Shown: positions 48,878-61,059 of the stretch, piece after piece | Numbering within the stretch: position 1 is the stretch's first letter | Layout: the number at the start of each line of letters is the position of its first letter | Assembly (NCBI GenBank): GCA_026874595.1 | Contig: CM049322.1 | Location: 57,538,386 to 57,602,385 of the forward strand | Length of the DNA stretch: 64,000 nt | Direction: 5' to 3' | Source: Sipunculus nudus | Taxonomy: Eukaryota > Annelida > Sipuncula > Golfingiida > Sipunculidae | The notes under the pieces: generated by a model | Told to the model about the DNA's origin: nothing | What the model saw: only the letters and a program-made list of their open reading frames with translations | The model's database searches: none | Position numbers and translations under genes: made by a program

Positions 48878-50030
48878 ACCCGCCGGTTAAATATTGATAA
48901 GCTGATGAAACAAGGGATATTAGCTTGCAAACGTCAGCTTGTAAATAGTTACTACAGTATTAATGTTAACACGAACCCGTCTCATGCAGATATCACCGAG
49001 CTGCATGGCTTAGCAATGGTAATGCATGATTAATTTTATGGAAGTTGTAAGTCATTATGTTAGACAGTTAACAAGGTTCCCGCAAGCCTCTTTTTTCAGA
49101 CCGGGTAACTGGCATATTCCCCGTTTGATCAAGGGCGTTTCTCTAACCCTGGTTGCTCAAAATAATTAGAAAAAAATGCAGGAATCCAGATCATTCCTAA
49201 GTTTATTCAGTCAGATACTGATGCTTGAACATTTAAAGTTACTGAGGTCGATGTGCAATATTAAAAAAAAATATTATATACTGCTCGGTTAAAATTTAGG
49301 ATTAAATGAACAAAAACCATAGGGAAAAGCTGTTATATGTATGTAAAAAATATGCATGCATTTTTGTTATCATTGTTTCCATCCAATATAAGACAGTGTA
49401 GGTATAACCATGAAACGATGTCTGCAGCCAGGGACCGCTTATAACTACCTCATATTATAATCATGCTACAAATGTCATTCGCGTAAACACATATGGATAA
49501 ATGTCATAAAATCCTTGAGTAGAAACTAAACTTTTAAGCGAGTCTGATTGGTTAGCAATTTGAATTTAAAACGCGAGACCAAATCAATGTCAAACAGCTG
49601 CAGAAACCGGCTGCTTCAACCACTGATAAACATATCGCTGCATGAACATTTTAAGGTTCACAGAGGTCACGGGGATGATTGAGGCTGACACCTGCGAAAA
49701 TGCATGACAAAATTCATATTTCAATTAAGACACGTGACAAATTACGTACAGGATTGCGACCTGGAAAGTTCAGCGCAGGAAAAAAACATGTTGATCATAG
49801 GCTAGGCCAAAAGGAATTAGAGGTTTCGTGGTTGTGGCAGTGAGTTGGTCTGTTCACATTACATCAAGAAGAATTCACAATATGTTTTAAGTAATCAAAT
49901 TTTCATAATTATTATAAAAACTCTTGGGCTGAAGTTCGATTTTGTACGATTATGTCACCTCTCTCCCTCCTCAAATGACAGATTATTACCAAATGTTAGA
50001 GACACTCGTGGGTGAAGCATGACTTTCTGT

Positions 50031-50091
<61 letters not shown>

Positions 50092-50098
50092 GTATATA

Positions 50099-50142
<44 letters not shown>

Positions 50143-50577
50143 TCCTGCCCTTTCACATAACCTCATGTGATACAGTTAAAAAAAGAAGCACACACTACGT
50201 CAAGCCATGACACTTTAAGGTCGGCACACGAAAAAAACGATTATCCGGTTGAACTGAGCGCACGAAAACAGTTTCTTAGAGGATGCAAACAATGATATCT
50301 ATATATCTCAATAGCTTAATTGAAGCCTTCGATTTTTCAAGATGCTTTAAGCAATGTAACGTTATATCAGTTCAGATCAAATAATGCATGTGTAGCCAAC
50401 GTCTGTCAAAAAAATGAAGAAAATCATAACAAATTTCATCTGATCAAATAAGCGCTCAGCATCACCAAAACACGCTATGTTGTCAGATCTGAAAACACAG
50501 TGGGGGAACCCCATCCTTCACGTAACCACTCACTGTCCTTGTACACGCCCGGCGTGATATTGAAAAAAATCAATTTA
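48878..50577 (+). repeat. Dispersed repeat R1, copy 2
   Basis: Collinear with 1683..3200. It differs by many substitutions, by an extra ~130 bp near 50270..50400 and by a greatly expanded TA microsatellite. No frame is conserved between copies. Confidence 0.85.
50035..50139. repeat. (TA)n microsatellite inside R1
   Basis: About 105 bp of TA with a few G interruptions. The matching place in copy 1 (about 2818..2865) has only short imperfect TA runs. Confidence 0.95.
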
Positions 50578-50699
50578 TCCAAAGGGTAATAACCTTGTCA
50601 AAATATTCTTTAAGATTGTTTCATATTCTTGTACATATAAATATAATTGCATTAGATTGAGAGAACATTTTGTCCATTAGATATTTGCTTCATCTTAAC

Positions 50700-50835
50700 G
50701 GCTCAGCCGGCTAGCAAGCCACAACTTTGTCCACTCAGCCATCATCATTGTTCTTAGACCTGAGCCGGCTCAGCCGGCTAGCCAGCCATTTTTTCTTCCA
50801 GCCAGCCGATTTACAGGTCAACGGCTGGCTCCCAG
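50700..50835. repeat. GCCGGCT-rich palindromic block
   Basis: Repeated GGCTCAGCCGGCTAGC and GAGCCGGCTCAGCCGGCTAG words, many self-complementary, in an AT-rich setting. The rest to 51390 shows nothing recognised. Confidence 0.7.
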
Positions 50836-51689
50836 GTCTGCGAATTACAGCTTTTGTAAAAAATTCCAATTCCAACCTATCTAGCTGTTATCATGAGGGA
50901 TCGTCAGTCGACGTTCATGAATATAAAAGAAGGTCGTCCTGACAACAGGAATGACTTGCCTTCTAAACTAAGACTATATAACGAATATAACTAAGGCCTA
51001 AATAAAAAAAAAGTATGTTTCTAAGGCAATTTATTTTAAAAAAATCAGTGCGTTTTCCCTTTTTTGTTTGTTTAGATAAGAATGTTACATATTCAGGGAA
51101 AAGCATGAAAATAACAGATTGTTTTGTTAAACATGTAAAAGAACTATAAATTGTACTAGTTTATCTTCTTAACTTCGGTGCTGAGAACAATAACTTTTAT
51201 TTGTTTGGCCTGCGGTTTTAACCATTCAAGAAAAAAAAAATACAAGCTTTTTTAGCAGGTGAGTTCGGCGTTTAAAAATCAGTAAAATTAAATGACATTT
51301 TGCTAAGCAGGCCTAAACTCATAACTTTTTTTAACGTAGGCTAACTCATTTAAAAGGGCCAGAGCGTGATGAATGACGCACATGGGAAAGGGGCGGGGGG
51401 GGGGGGGGTTAACTTCGGAAGAGGAGGTTATGTTTTCACCCTCTCTCGTCTCTCTGTCTTTTTTTTTTTGTTTACTTGGGCGGTGTTTGTGAACATGATT
51501 GCAGAAAATAGGCCTAATGAAGCCATTTGTACAAAACTTATAGATGGATGGACCAAAACTGGCCTTGAGGAGAAGAATCCTCGGACCACCCCTGTTGCAG
51601 GGATATCATATATAAAAAGTTTAATCCAATTACTTTTCTCAGAGAGTCATGGAAAGTTCAAACGGATACGGATTTCACAGTGGCGTACC

Positions 51690-52165
51690 TAAGGGGGGGG
51701 GGCACATTTTGAGGGCGGGATTTCGGGGAATTAGTATAATGAGTGACATAAGCAGTTGCTCAAAAAGTACAAATTTGGCTTATTTTGTCAAATTTCCAGT
51801 ATTTTAGAGATTATAAACTGGGGAGTTGATCCTACAAAATGATCAGCGAACGATTTGTACATTTTATTGTGTGTCTGTGGGGGGGGGGGGGGGATGGTAT
51901 TTCTGGGATTTAGTATAATCAGTGGCATAAGGAGTTCCTCAAAAAGTTTAAATTTGGCATTTTTGTCCCATCTTAAAGTATTCCAGGGATTATAAACTGG
52001 GTAGTGGAATCTACAAAATGATCAGCGAACGATTTGCACATTTTGGGGGGCGGCATTTATGGGATTTAGTACATAATCAGTGGCATAAGGAGTTCCTCAA
52101 AAAGTACAAATTTGGCCTTTTTGTCCCATTTCCAAGAATTTCAGGATTAAAACTGGGCTCTGGAA
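51690..52165 (+). repeat. Three tandem ~155-180-bp units with G tracts
   Basis: Units share GGGATTTAGTATAATCAGTG, CAAAAAGTACAAATTTGGC and AAAATGATCAGCGAACGATT. Each starts after a G-rich run; the longest is 51879..51893. Another G tract lies just upstream at 51395..51408. Confidence 0.85.
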
Positions 52166-53212
52166 CCAACCAAATTATTTGTTGAAGCTCTCTTTAGAGG
52201 CAAGATATAGGCAAAAAAAAAAGAATATATCTGTAGTTATTCTGTGTTAGATCTGTGGTCTTGCAATGTCAGAACGCCATCAATAAACTGAACAATCATG
52301 CAAAGGCCAGCATTTCAGGGCGGTCGTCGTTTACAGAAATCCCTAGCAGCAGCTGGTAATCACCAGGGAAAAACCCTGCCAGAAGACCAATGGCCCCCTG
52401 TGGTAGGGGTGTGGTGTCTGTCGTCCACATGGTGCGAACAATATTTTTAACGAATTTTGTTGCTTTTTCCTTGGAAAGTATAAAGAATTTCCATTCTTGA
52501 ACTGTAGAATTTCCGAAATTCCAGATATTTAAACGATCTGAAACAACCTGCAGTGCCCGTTTTCAATGATTCTCCCTACTTTCACACCAGTCTCGTTAAA
52601 ATACAGACGTTTACACTATCATGTACATGTATATAATGAGTACTACCTTAATGTCTGTGTCTTTTGATTACCCAACATGACCTCATGATCTTTTATGTAA
52701 CGTGAATAAACACAATGAACACCCAGGCCTATGTAGGAATTAGTTATAACTTTAAGATATAATTCAATTATAACTGTCCGACGGGATGAATCCCCCTGGC
52801 CGCTTAGCCACATGTTCATTATACATACCAAGCATCAGTTTTATTTTTAGAGTTCAAAACTTAAATTAAAGATATATTTACCTGTACTGTTAATTCTAAT
52901 ATTAACAGTTTAATGATCCACTAACTTTAGACAATTGTCGTATATTGTGACAATTTATTTAAAATTAAAATATAATATGTATTTAAATGATATAAGTACT
53001 TGAAATTTATTTAAATACTTTATTGAATAACAAATAGTCATAAGTTCATAAATAAAACCTCGAGTTAAAGTGTGCATAATCACTATAATTCTAAAATGAT
53101 TTTGATGTAGCCTTGAATTAAGGTATGATTTTAACTTTGAGGAAATTTTATTAAACATGGTCAGTTTTTCCAAACATTTAATTTTTTATGTGAAAATATT
53201 AAACATGCCCTA

Positions 53213-53214
<2 letters not shown>
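52166..53214. other. Stretch with nothing recognised
   Basis: AT-rich sequence without a supported exon or known repeat. Confidence 0.45.

Positions 53215-53268
<54 letters not shown>
53215..53268. repeat. (TA)n microsatellite
   Basis: About 54 bp of pure TA. Confidence 0.95.
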
Positions 53269-53270
<2 letters not shown>

Positions 53271-54320
53271 CCTAACTCATGAAATTACGCGTTTTTAGTA
53301 AAGACTATAAAGTGCCTTGCAATCAGCAGTACCATGCATATCTCAATAGCTCTCTTGGGTACCTGCTGTCATATGCGATTACAATAGGTGGAATTATAGA
53401 TGTGACAAGGTATTTGTATGCATTGATAATGGAATAACACCAAATAAAGTTTTTTCCCCCAAGTTGAGTATAAAGTAAACATGAATTGTGTTTACCTGAA
53501 TGATGAAAGATCACATTATATATGTATCCTGCAGTTTAATCGTTTTGGTTACAATATATTCGTTTTATTCCTTTTTGTGCACTTCATAATGAAATATACT
53601 TTTTTTAACTTCGAGCGATCTGTTGATTTACATTAGCAAAGAGATGTTTGTTCTTTAATATATGTGGAGGAAGAATTCCCTGCAAGTGAATCTATCCATA
53701 TAATTGCGTTGCTGTCAAATACAAACCTGTAACAAGGATATTTGACAGATATTTTTCAATATGTTATCCAGTTTTGTATACTGTTTTGTTAGAGGAGCGG
53801 CAATTTCTAAGATCGTCCCGGGCGGCAATAAGGCTATAGGTACGCCGCTGGGATTTAATTTATAAGGTAAAACAGAAGGATTGTACCCATTTATACCGTT
53901 ACGAACACTTGTAAGAGGCCGTTTGATTTTAGAACTCTGTCTGTAGGCCTGCGGTTCCCAGCCCCAAGGGTATTCATATTCTATGATTGAAAAGCCTCCT
54001 GCCATTTAAGCTAAAGGATCCCAACTCTCAAGTATAAATATAAACAGGAACATCTCTATAAGGGTTCTTCAGGACGGATAGAAAAGAGGTGTGTCATATA
54101 AATTTTTCATACCGGAGCCCATGTTTAATTTATGTTTTTCATATATAATATAAAAATATATATAAACATATGACTTGTGGTTAAAATGAAATATTCCTAT
54201 AAGGGTTATTTTATTTACACATACTTTGAAGAAATATACTTTTTTTCTTTAATTAAGTAGAAACAGCGGAAAGAAAACAAAATGGCTGTAATGTCAACTG
54301 TAAAGTTTGTACACATGGTA
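53269..54320. other. Stretch with nothing recognised
   Basis: AT-rich. A 96-codon minus-strand frame (53715..54005) has no known domain and includes the GGCGTACC-type sequence of a dispersed repeat, so it is not called. Confidence 0.45.
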
Positions 54321-54324
54321 AGGT

Positions 54325-54640
54325 TTGTTAAACAACTATGGACATATTAAATCCATCTAAGCAGTTTAAACATTGCTTTTAAAATATTTTATGAATTATG
54401 GTTTAAATATTTCCTAAAATATATATTAAAACTAATTTTTCTTTCTATTCATCAAGCGTTTCATATACAGTATATAAGTTGTAGGCATGGTTGTTTTTTG
54501 TGCTAAAAAAACTATTTTTGATATATAAACCTTTGGATCATAAAACTTTAAAAAAATTTATTTTTGTTTTGTGAGTATTGACTGGTGGCTTGAAACTGGA
54601 TACATGCAGATCGGGGCGGGTTCTGGCTCAAAAAAAAACA
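54325..54640 (-). repeat. Fragment of the hAT-like element family
   Basis: Read on the minus strand it follows 39890..40110: GGATCCAAAGGTTTA-like, then TAGATGGATTTAATAT. A GGGGCGGGTTCTGGCTC end echoes the GCCCGC-rich terminus. It is truncated, with no target duplication seen. Confidence 0.65.
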
Positions 54641-54898
54641 TTTACTGGGCGAGTGCGGGCTGAAGTAATCATATATACGGGGCACGGACTATACGCATAC
54701 GTATAAAACGAACTTTGCAGATACGGACTATACGCATACGTACTACGCATGCGGACTACTGATGCGCACTTATGGAAAACCACCTTATAGCTTCCAAAAA
54801 AAAATCCTGGGTAAAATTCCCGGGCCTTTTCTCTCTCGGCCCACACGAAGTCGGATCACTTCAGATCGGACCACTACGATCTCGGATAACTATACGCA

Positions 54899-55335
54899 CC
54901 ATTAACCTAAATAAGCTGACATCGGGCGCGATCAGTGGCCCTTACATAAAATTAGTGCACACACGTGACCTTGTAGCTTACCGCATATTCTCACAAATAA
55001 TGTATTACTCCTGTACATGAACGGAAATAAATTGGCATCGGGATCGATCAGTGGCCCTAAACTAATTTTAGTGCAAATGCAACCTGGTGGCCCTACCCTA
55101 CAACCTCACCAATAATGCACTCCCGTAAATGAACGGATATAAGCTAGCATCGGGCACGATCAGTGGCGCTAACATAAACTTAGTGCATATGCCACCTGGT
55201 GGCCGTACCGCACAACGTCACAATTAATGTGTATTACTCCTGTACATGAAGGGAAATAAGCTGTCATCGGGCGCGATCAATGGCACTAACATAAACTTAG
55301 TGTACAAGCCACCTGGTGGCCGTACCTCACAAATA
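54899..55335 (+). repeat. Four tandem units of ~115 bp
   Basis: Each unit has ATAAGCTGACATCGGGCGCG or a variant, ATCAGTGGC, AACTTAGTGCA and CACCTGGTGGCC, ending with TATTACTCCTGTACATGAA. The conserved core ATCGGGCGCGAT is a near-palindrome. Short ACGGACTATACGCATACGTA repeats lie just upstream (about 54675..54770). Confidence 0.85.
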
Positions 55336-55806
55336 ATGATTTTTTTTTTCAAGCTCTACACCGGTTTTTTTCTTCTTTGTCTCCCCCTTCATGATTCTTG
55401 TCCTTGTTTTGGAGTCGTTGTGCAGGCTCATAAATGAAAGCAGACTCGATATATAGTAAACAAATACAATCGGACCATGTTTACTAACACACAGAACCAT
55501 AACAAGGTATAAAACAAGGAACTCGATACTTAAAGCCCATTTGCTGGGATGGTTTTACTTGGGAACTTTGGTATGAATCCAGAATGATCGAATAGCGTGA
55601 GACAATACATATATCATTGCTAATGATTATGTACATTCACGGGACTTATGAAACCAGTCACCATCAATGAAGATCCGAGGTTTCAGGACACTTTGTGTAA
55701 CCACAGTTGAGAAACACAATAGCTGTAATTGCTGTCTTAAACGTAGACGATAAAATCTTGAAAAATAAGAAAACAGTATAAGGTCTGTAAAATTATTAAA
55801 ATACCA
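55336..55806. other. Stretch with repeat traces
   Basis: A GGTTTCAGGACACTTTGTGT stretch near 55680 resembles family A. Nothing else recognised. Confidence 0.4.
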
Positions 55807-56349
55807 TTGACGGCTGACACGTTTAAACTAACAATTGAATTATTACTTGGGTTCGAAAATACATCAAACTACTCAAAATTGGAATTGGACTTCATCTTTC
55901 CTGTATTACTTTTCTGGTACCTTATGATTTATAACATACGGAGACAGAGCATATATCGTGACAGTTATCATCACTTGGGAAATATTGTTCTTCCTGAGCA
56001 TTTATTTGATTTAACTAAATTATATCCATGGGCAGACGAAGAGGGTAACATTAATCCCTCTCGCGACCAAGATTCGATATCCTCGGACCGTGTGTTGCAG
56101 TGGTCCGTCCAGTTCTGGTGTTTTTTTGTTCTCCGGTTTCTCCGGTTTCCCTCACCTCCAGGATCCAGCAAACGCCACCGACTGAGTCATGGCGAGTCCC
56201 TAGATCAGTTATATTTGTACAACCCACGTAAATTCAATAAAACATTTGTGTCATTACCGAATTGTTTTATGTGTGGTGTAACCCCCGACCAAAATAACAA
56301 TCCGGGATTTATATTAACTTATATTCCCAGTCTTGTTACAGCTACATAA
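55807..56349 (+). CDS. Unidentified open frame, 180 codons
   Basis: The longest open frame outside the NLR and LINE. It begins at TTG and has no nearby ATG in good context, so it may be an exon or fragment rather than a full gene. A hydrophobic run (DFIFPVLLFWYLMIY, about residues 28-42) and a second (WCFFVLRFLRF, about 104-114) could be membrane segments. There are only two cysteines in NCFMCGV near the end. No family is recognised and no splice site or poly(A) signal clearly frames it. In AT-rich DNA of this size a chance frame of this length is possible though not common. Confidence 0.3.
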   Translation: MTADTFKLTIELLLGFENTSNYSKLELDFIFPVLLFWYLMIYNIRRQSIYRDSYHHLGNIVLPEHLFDLTKLYPWADEEGNINPSRDQDSISSDRVLQWSVQFWCFFVLRFLRFPSPPGSSKRHRLSHGESLDQLYLYNPRKFNKTFVSLPNCFMCGVTPDQNNNPGFILTYIPSLVTAT

Positions 56350-56524
56350 TCACAGTGGGACCATTGTTTCCAGTAATTTGCTGCGGTACGTGCCTCGACA
56401 TAAAACCATAGTTATATCGTCGCATTATCGCCAGAATAATCAAGGAAAGTTCTAGGGTCATGATACAGATGGTGATAAACATAAAACCACAATGACATCC
56501 TGTACTGTTGACAGAAGAAACCCT

Positions 56525-56525
<1 letters not shown>

Positions 56526-56611
<86 letters not shown>
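56526..56611. repeat. (TA)n(GA)n compound microsatellite
   Basis: TA run to about 56575 passing directly into a GA run to 56611. Confidence 0.97.
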
Positions 56612-56614
<3 letters not shown>

Positions 56615-56788
56615 ATCGAACATAATCCGCGATTATAAGCAAGTATATAGCATTATTATCAGATTGTCAATATTTGTTTCCCTGCCGTCTGAATATACAA
56701 GTGTCCATAAATATGTACGTGTTCGAATTGTATTGTAATATATTATGTAAAGCGTCATCAACCTATGTTTAATAAATTGCGTTTTTTT

Positions 56789-57545
56789 AGCTCAGCTGAC
56801 TGAATGTCATCTGAGCTATGGTGATCAGTCTTTGTCCGTCGTCCGTCCGTCTGTTAATCGTGCACAAATCGTATAACTTCCAGACCTAAATTCTTCTAAC
56901 TTGATATCCAGCGAGGTATATGCTAATTCTTCTTGGACACTTGACATTAGGTCTCTGTGACCAATATACTCTGAGTTATAAGGCTTAGAAATACCACCAG
57001 AATAATTAAAAATTTGATAAGAAAAAGCTCAAGTATCTAAACAACTAATGCATTGATCACTACGATTCGTTGCATGCAAATTGATCATAGATTATTTCAT
57101 TAGTTTCTGCAGATTAGTGGCGCCACATGGATTTATTTTTTCGGATTTTTTTTTCGCATTTCTGTATATTATTTTAGACCTTCAAAGATGTGGTTGTCCG
57201 TTAGCAGAGCACAATTCGTAACCATTGACCTAGAAACTTTTTACTCGACATCCAGAGAGGTCCATGAAAAATCTCCTTGGGAACTTGAAATTAGGTCGCT
57301 GTAACCCATATCCTCTGAACCACTGTGCTCAGAAATACCCCGAAGAATTATTAAAATATTGTTACAAAGCTCCAGTATCTGAAAGTTTCATCATGAAGTG
57401 TTTCATCAGTTCCTGCAGAATGGAAAAAACACCTAGATTTTTTTTTTCAATATACGCATTTTCTTTCAATATTTATTTTTGAAACCTTCAAAGATGCAGT
57501 CGTCCGTTAACGGGGCACAAATAGTAACCATTACACCTAGAATCT
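56789..57545 (-). repeat. Family A 3' fragments in reverse orientation
   Basis: Begins with the terminal hairpin read backwards (56789..56817), then CGTCCGTCCGTCTGTTAA and TAGTGGCGCCACATGG at about 57117. This is the only clear family A copy found on the minus strand. Confidence 0.8.
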
Positions 57546-57548
57546 TCT

Positions 57549-57905
57549 GTGGTTCAAGTTAAGAGCGCGGAACTCAAAAGCCGGGCGATCACGTCGAATC
57601 TCAGTCGAGGCGAGTAGATTTTTCATGAACGGCTCCCTACACATGGTGATCGTTTTGCAGGCTTAATTTGGAGACTGTGCCTATCGGTCGTGCTTCACTC
57701 ACAATTGAGTGCGCCATTTGGGGGCTCCTCGGTGTTATGACCTAGTGATGGTAAAGACATACCCAGGACCCGCAGGAGTGGTACACCGATCCTGGTTGAC
57801 ACCAGGAATATCGGGTTTGAACCCTCATGTAATCCGAAACCGGAATGTAACTCTGCAGATGTATATAGAACTTATTTAAGCAAACATTACACAAAGGAGG
57901 CGGTT
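57549..57905 (+). mobile_element. tRNA-derived SINE
   Basis: The first ~70 bases read as a degenerate tRNA: GGTTCAAGTTAAGAGCGCGG (A-box region), CGG-AACTCAAAAG-CCG (anticodon stem-loop) and GATCACGTCGAATCTC (B box with two bases lost). A ~280-bp unrelated body follows. The 5' end of the tRNA is missing or was overwritten by the adjoining repeat. This is the plan of a Pol III SINE mobilised by LINE enzymes; the family cannot be named. Confidence 0.65.
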
Positions 57906-58099
57906 AGATCCACCAAAATAAAATATTGTTTTTTATTTAAAAATAAAAATCATGAAAGACCCGCAAAAGGCCAGTGCGAAAGGCAAAAGGCCTGATGACA
58001 CCCTGGGACAGTGGGGACTGGCAGTATTTAAACAGTATTTAAATACACTGAACAACACGGTGAATGTTTTGAATCATTGTTATTTGTCTGTAGAGGTAT

Positions 58100-59045
58100 A
58101 TGAGCATTTCAAGTAACAGTGGCATTTTACATCTGATGTATTAAATTGAATGCCTATGTCAGCATATAAATCAGCAGGGTGGTCCTGTTACCTTTGTATT
58201 TGACCTTGTTATATCAAAATCAATATGGTTCTTCCGTTATTGACAGGTGACCCATAAGTCAAAGATTACAGCTTTGGGGTGAAAACTTTGCGTCCACATG
58301 CTTTTTCTACAAGTGGGTTGTGTTATCTTAACCTTTCAAATTGTACGCCCTAGACTTAAAAGTATTGTTCTCCCATTGGCAGAAGCCGTAAGTGAAAGAT
58401 GGAGGTATGGGTTGAAAACATTATTTAACAACGTGTCAAAAATATTTAGAGAAGTGAGTGCAATGACATTGACCTTTGAACTTGGGACCTTACATTCATG
58501 AGCTTTTATATATCGTTAAGAAATTAAAATTAATATTCAACTTTGAAGCCAATGTGGAGTTATTATCCGTAAACTAATTTGTGAATGGAAGGGCCCTGTG
58601 ACATTGACCTTTGATCCTAAATCAAGCAAAACCTGTCCTATTTGCAGGTCATCTAAATGTGTAAGACGGAAGGTTTGTGAAGAAAGTTTGGCTTAAAATG
58701 CTTGGAGAATATTTTTAAGACAGTGGGTTATGTGACCTTGACCTTTGACCCCATGAGTCCAAAATCAGTACGGTTCTTGCCTGAATTGTTGGCCTTATAT
58801 AGTCATGATTGAAATATGTTTGTCAATTGAAACTTGGGGTATCTTAAAGAAAAAGAAAACAATTTTTAGATGGGCGGATGACGGACAGAGAAAATAGACC
58901 GACGGACAGGATACTTAATATATTGCACTCGATCATCATTAATATACACACCAGGTTTCAGGACGCAAGATGAAACTACAGCTGAGAAACTGATAGGATA
59001 GATATGATCTGACGCTTGCAAAATTAGAAAAAAAAGTTAAAAATT
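58100..59045 (+). repeat. Family A 5' half, degraded
   Basis: Five or so ~145-bp units with TGACCTTTGACC-type motifs (clearest at 58735), then GGCGGATGACGGACAGAG and ACACCAGGTTTCAGGACGC. Confidence 0.75.
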
Positions 59046-59048
59046 TAA

Positions 59049-59086
<38 letters not shown>

Positions 59087-59096
59087 ATATACATAT
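59049..59096. repeat. (TA)n microsatellite
   Basis: TA run with one T-T slip and one C, directly before ATGGCGCCACCACTTTTG. Confidence 0.95.
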
Positions 59097-59129
59097 ATAA
59101 AAATGGCGCCACCACTTTTGAGAACTGAA

Positions 59130-61057
59130 CTAGGGACCCATGGGTCTCGACGCTCAGCTGCAGTTGTCTATAAGGATATATGTTTATGAGGTTTTCCTGT
59201 GATCAGTTTGAAGCCAACCTGTCTACCCAAACTGGAGTTATCATCCATAAACTAATTTGTGAATGGATGGGCCCTGTGACCTTAACCTCTGACCTTATGA
59301 CCCCAAAATCAAAAGGAAACTTCCCCTATTGGCAGGTTCACCGTATGTTGATGATGGAAGGATTGAGATGAAAAGTTTGGCTTAAAATGCATCCACAATC
59401 TTTCTAAAGTAGTGGGTCCTGTCACCTTGACATTTGATCTCATGACCCCAGAATCAACAGTTCTTACTTTAGTGGTGGGCCATATATAAGTCAAGTTTGA
59501 AACCAATATTTCAAACCAAAATGGTGTTATCACCTTGAAACTAATATGTTGGTTGAAAGCCTCCATGACCTTGACCTTGTGACCCAAAAATCCATTAGTT
59601 ACTGCCATTATTGGCAGTTGAGCATAATCTGGAAGATGTTTGGGACAGAAAATTTGGCTAAAAATACATCAACAATTTTTTTAAAGAAGTGGGTCCTGTG
59701 ACCGTTACATTTGGCCTTATGACCCCAAAATCAAAAGGGTTCTTACATTATTGGTTGTTCATATATAAGTTAAAATTAAAACCAATATGTCAATCCGATC
59801 TGGAGTTATCATCCAGAAACAAATATGTGGACAGATGGGCCCTGTGATGATGACCTTTGACCTTGTGACCCCCAAATCATTCAGTTTCTTCCCCTATTGG
59901 CAGCTCTGCTAAATTTACAAGATGAAAGGTTTTGGATGAAAAGTTTGGCCTAAAATGCATCCACAATCTTTCTTAATAAGTTGGTACTGTGACCTTGACC
60001 TCATGACCAAAGAATTGAACAGAACCTTCCCCTATTGGCAGGTTAGCAATATCTTGTAGATGGAAGGTTTGGGATGAAAAGTTTGGCTTCAAATGTATAT
60101 GCATTCTTTTTAAATAAATGAGTCCTGTGACCATGACCAATGACCGTTGGACCCCAAAATCCACACGGTTCTTACTTTAGTGGTGAGTCCTATATAAGTT
60201 CAGTTTTAAACTAATATGTCAAACTAAACTGGAGTTATCATCTGGAAAGTAATTTGGCCATCTGACCTTGACCTTTGACCATGTGACCCCAAATTCATTT
60301 ATGCTCTCCCCATACTGGCAAGTCAGCTAAATGTGCAAAAATGAACGTTTGGGATGAAAGGCTAGGCTTAATCTTTTGAAAAAAATGAGTCCCGTGACCT
60401 TGACCTCTGACCTCATGACCCAAATATCATATAGGTTCTTGCTTTAGTGGTGGGCCATATGTAAGTCCAGTTTGAAATCCATGTGTCAATACAACCTGGA
60501 GTTATCATCTGGAAAGAAATTTTTGTGGATGGACGGATGGACAGACAGAAAGACAAACAGATAGACAGACAGGGTGATAACTATATGGCATCCACTTGTG
60601 ATAAAAAAACACACCAGGTTTTGGGACACTAGATGTAATTACAGCTACAAAACTGACATGATTGTTGTCATTTTATAGTAAAAAAAATATTCGTTAAAAT
60701 AACAAAAAATAAAGGTGGTGCCACCACTTTTCGGGAACTGACAAAACTAGTCATGGTCAGTATTCAAGGCAAGATTCATGACAATCCATGCATTAATTAT
60801 CAAGATATTGGAGCTTTTGTATTATATTTTTTATTATTCTGGGGGGTACTTTCAAGCTCCATAGCTCGGATGATATAGGTCGCAGTGACCTATTTTCAGG
60901 TTTCCAAGGAGATTTTTTATTGACCTCCCTGGATATTCACTTAGACGTTTCTAGGTCCAGCAGTTACGATTTGTGCCCTTCTAACGGACGGCCGGACAGA
61001 CGACGGACAGAGCGCCATTCCTATACCTCAGCTGACTTACAGCCAGCTGAGCTAAAA
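59130..61057 (+). repeat. Family A dispersed repeat, fullest copy
   Basis: Runs from AGGGACCCATGGGTCTCGAC and GCTCAGCTG through about nine ~145-bp units. A GGACGGATGGACAGACAGAA run, GGTGGTGCCACC, GGGGGGTACTTTCAAGCTCC and GGACGGCCGGACAGACGACG follow. It ends in the hairpin 61025..61053 and CTAAAAAAA. Its 1.93 kb is the best guide to the full element. No transposase or polymerase frame is present. Confidence 0.88.
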
Positions 61058-61059
61058 AA

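Noticed and set aside
54899-55335. Regular repeats that might suggest a CRISPR array
   Set aside because: The units diverge along their whole length, with no constant repeat and unique spacers. The setting is eukaryotic.
57549-57620. A functional tRNA gene
   Set aside because: The 5' acceptor arm is missing, the B box has lost two bases, and a SINE body follows.
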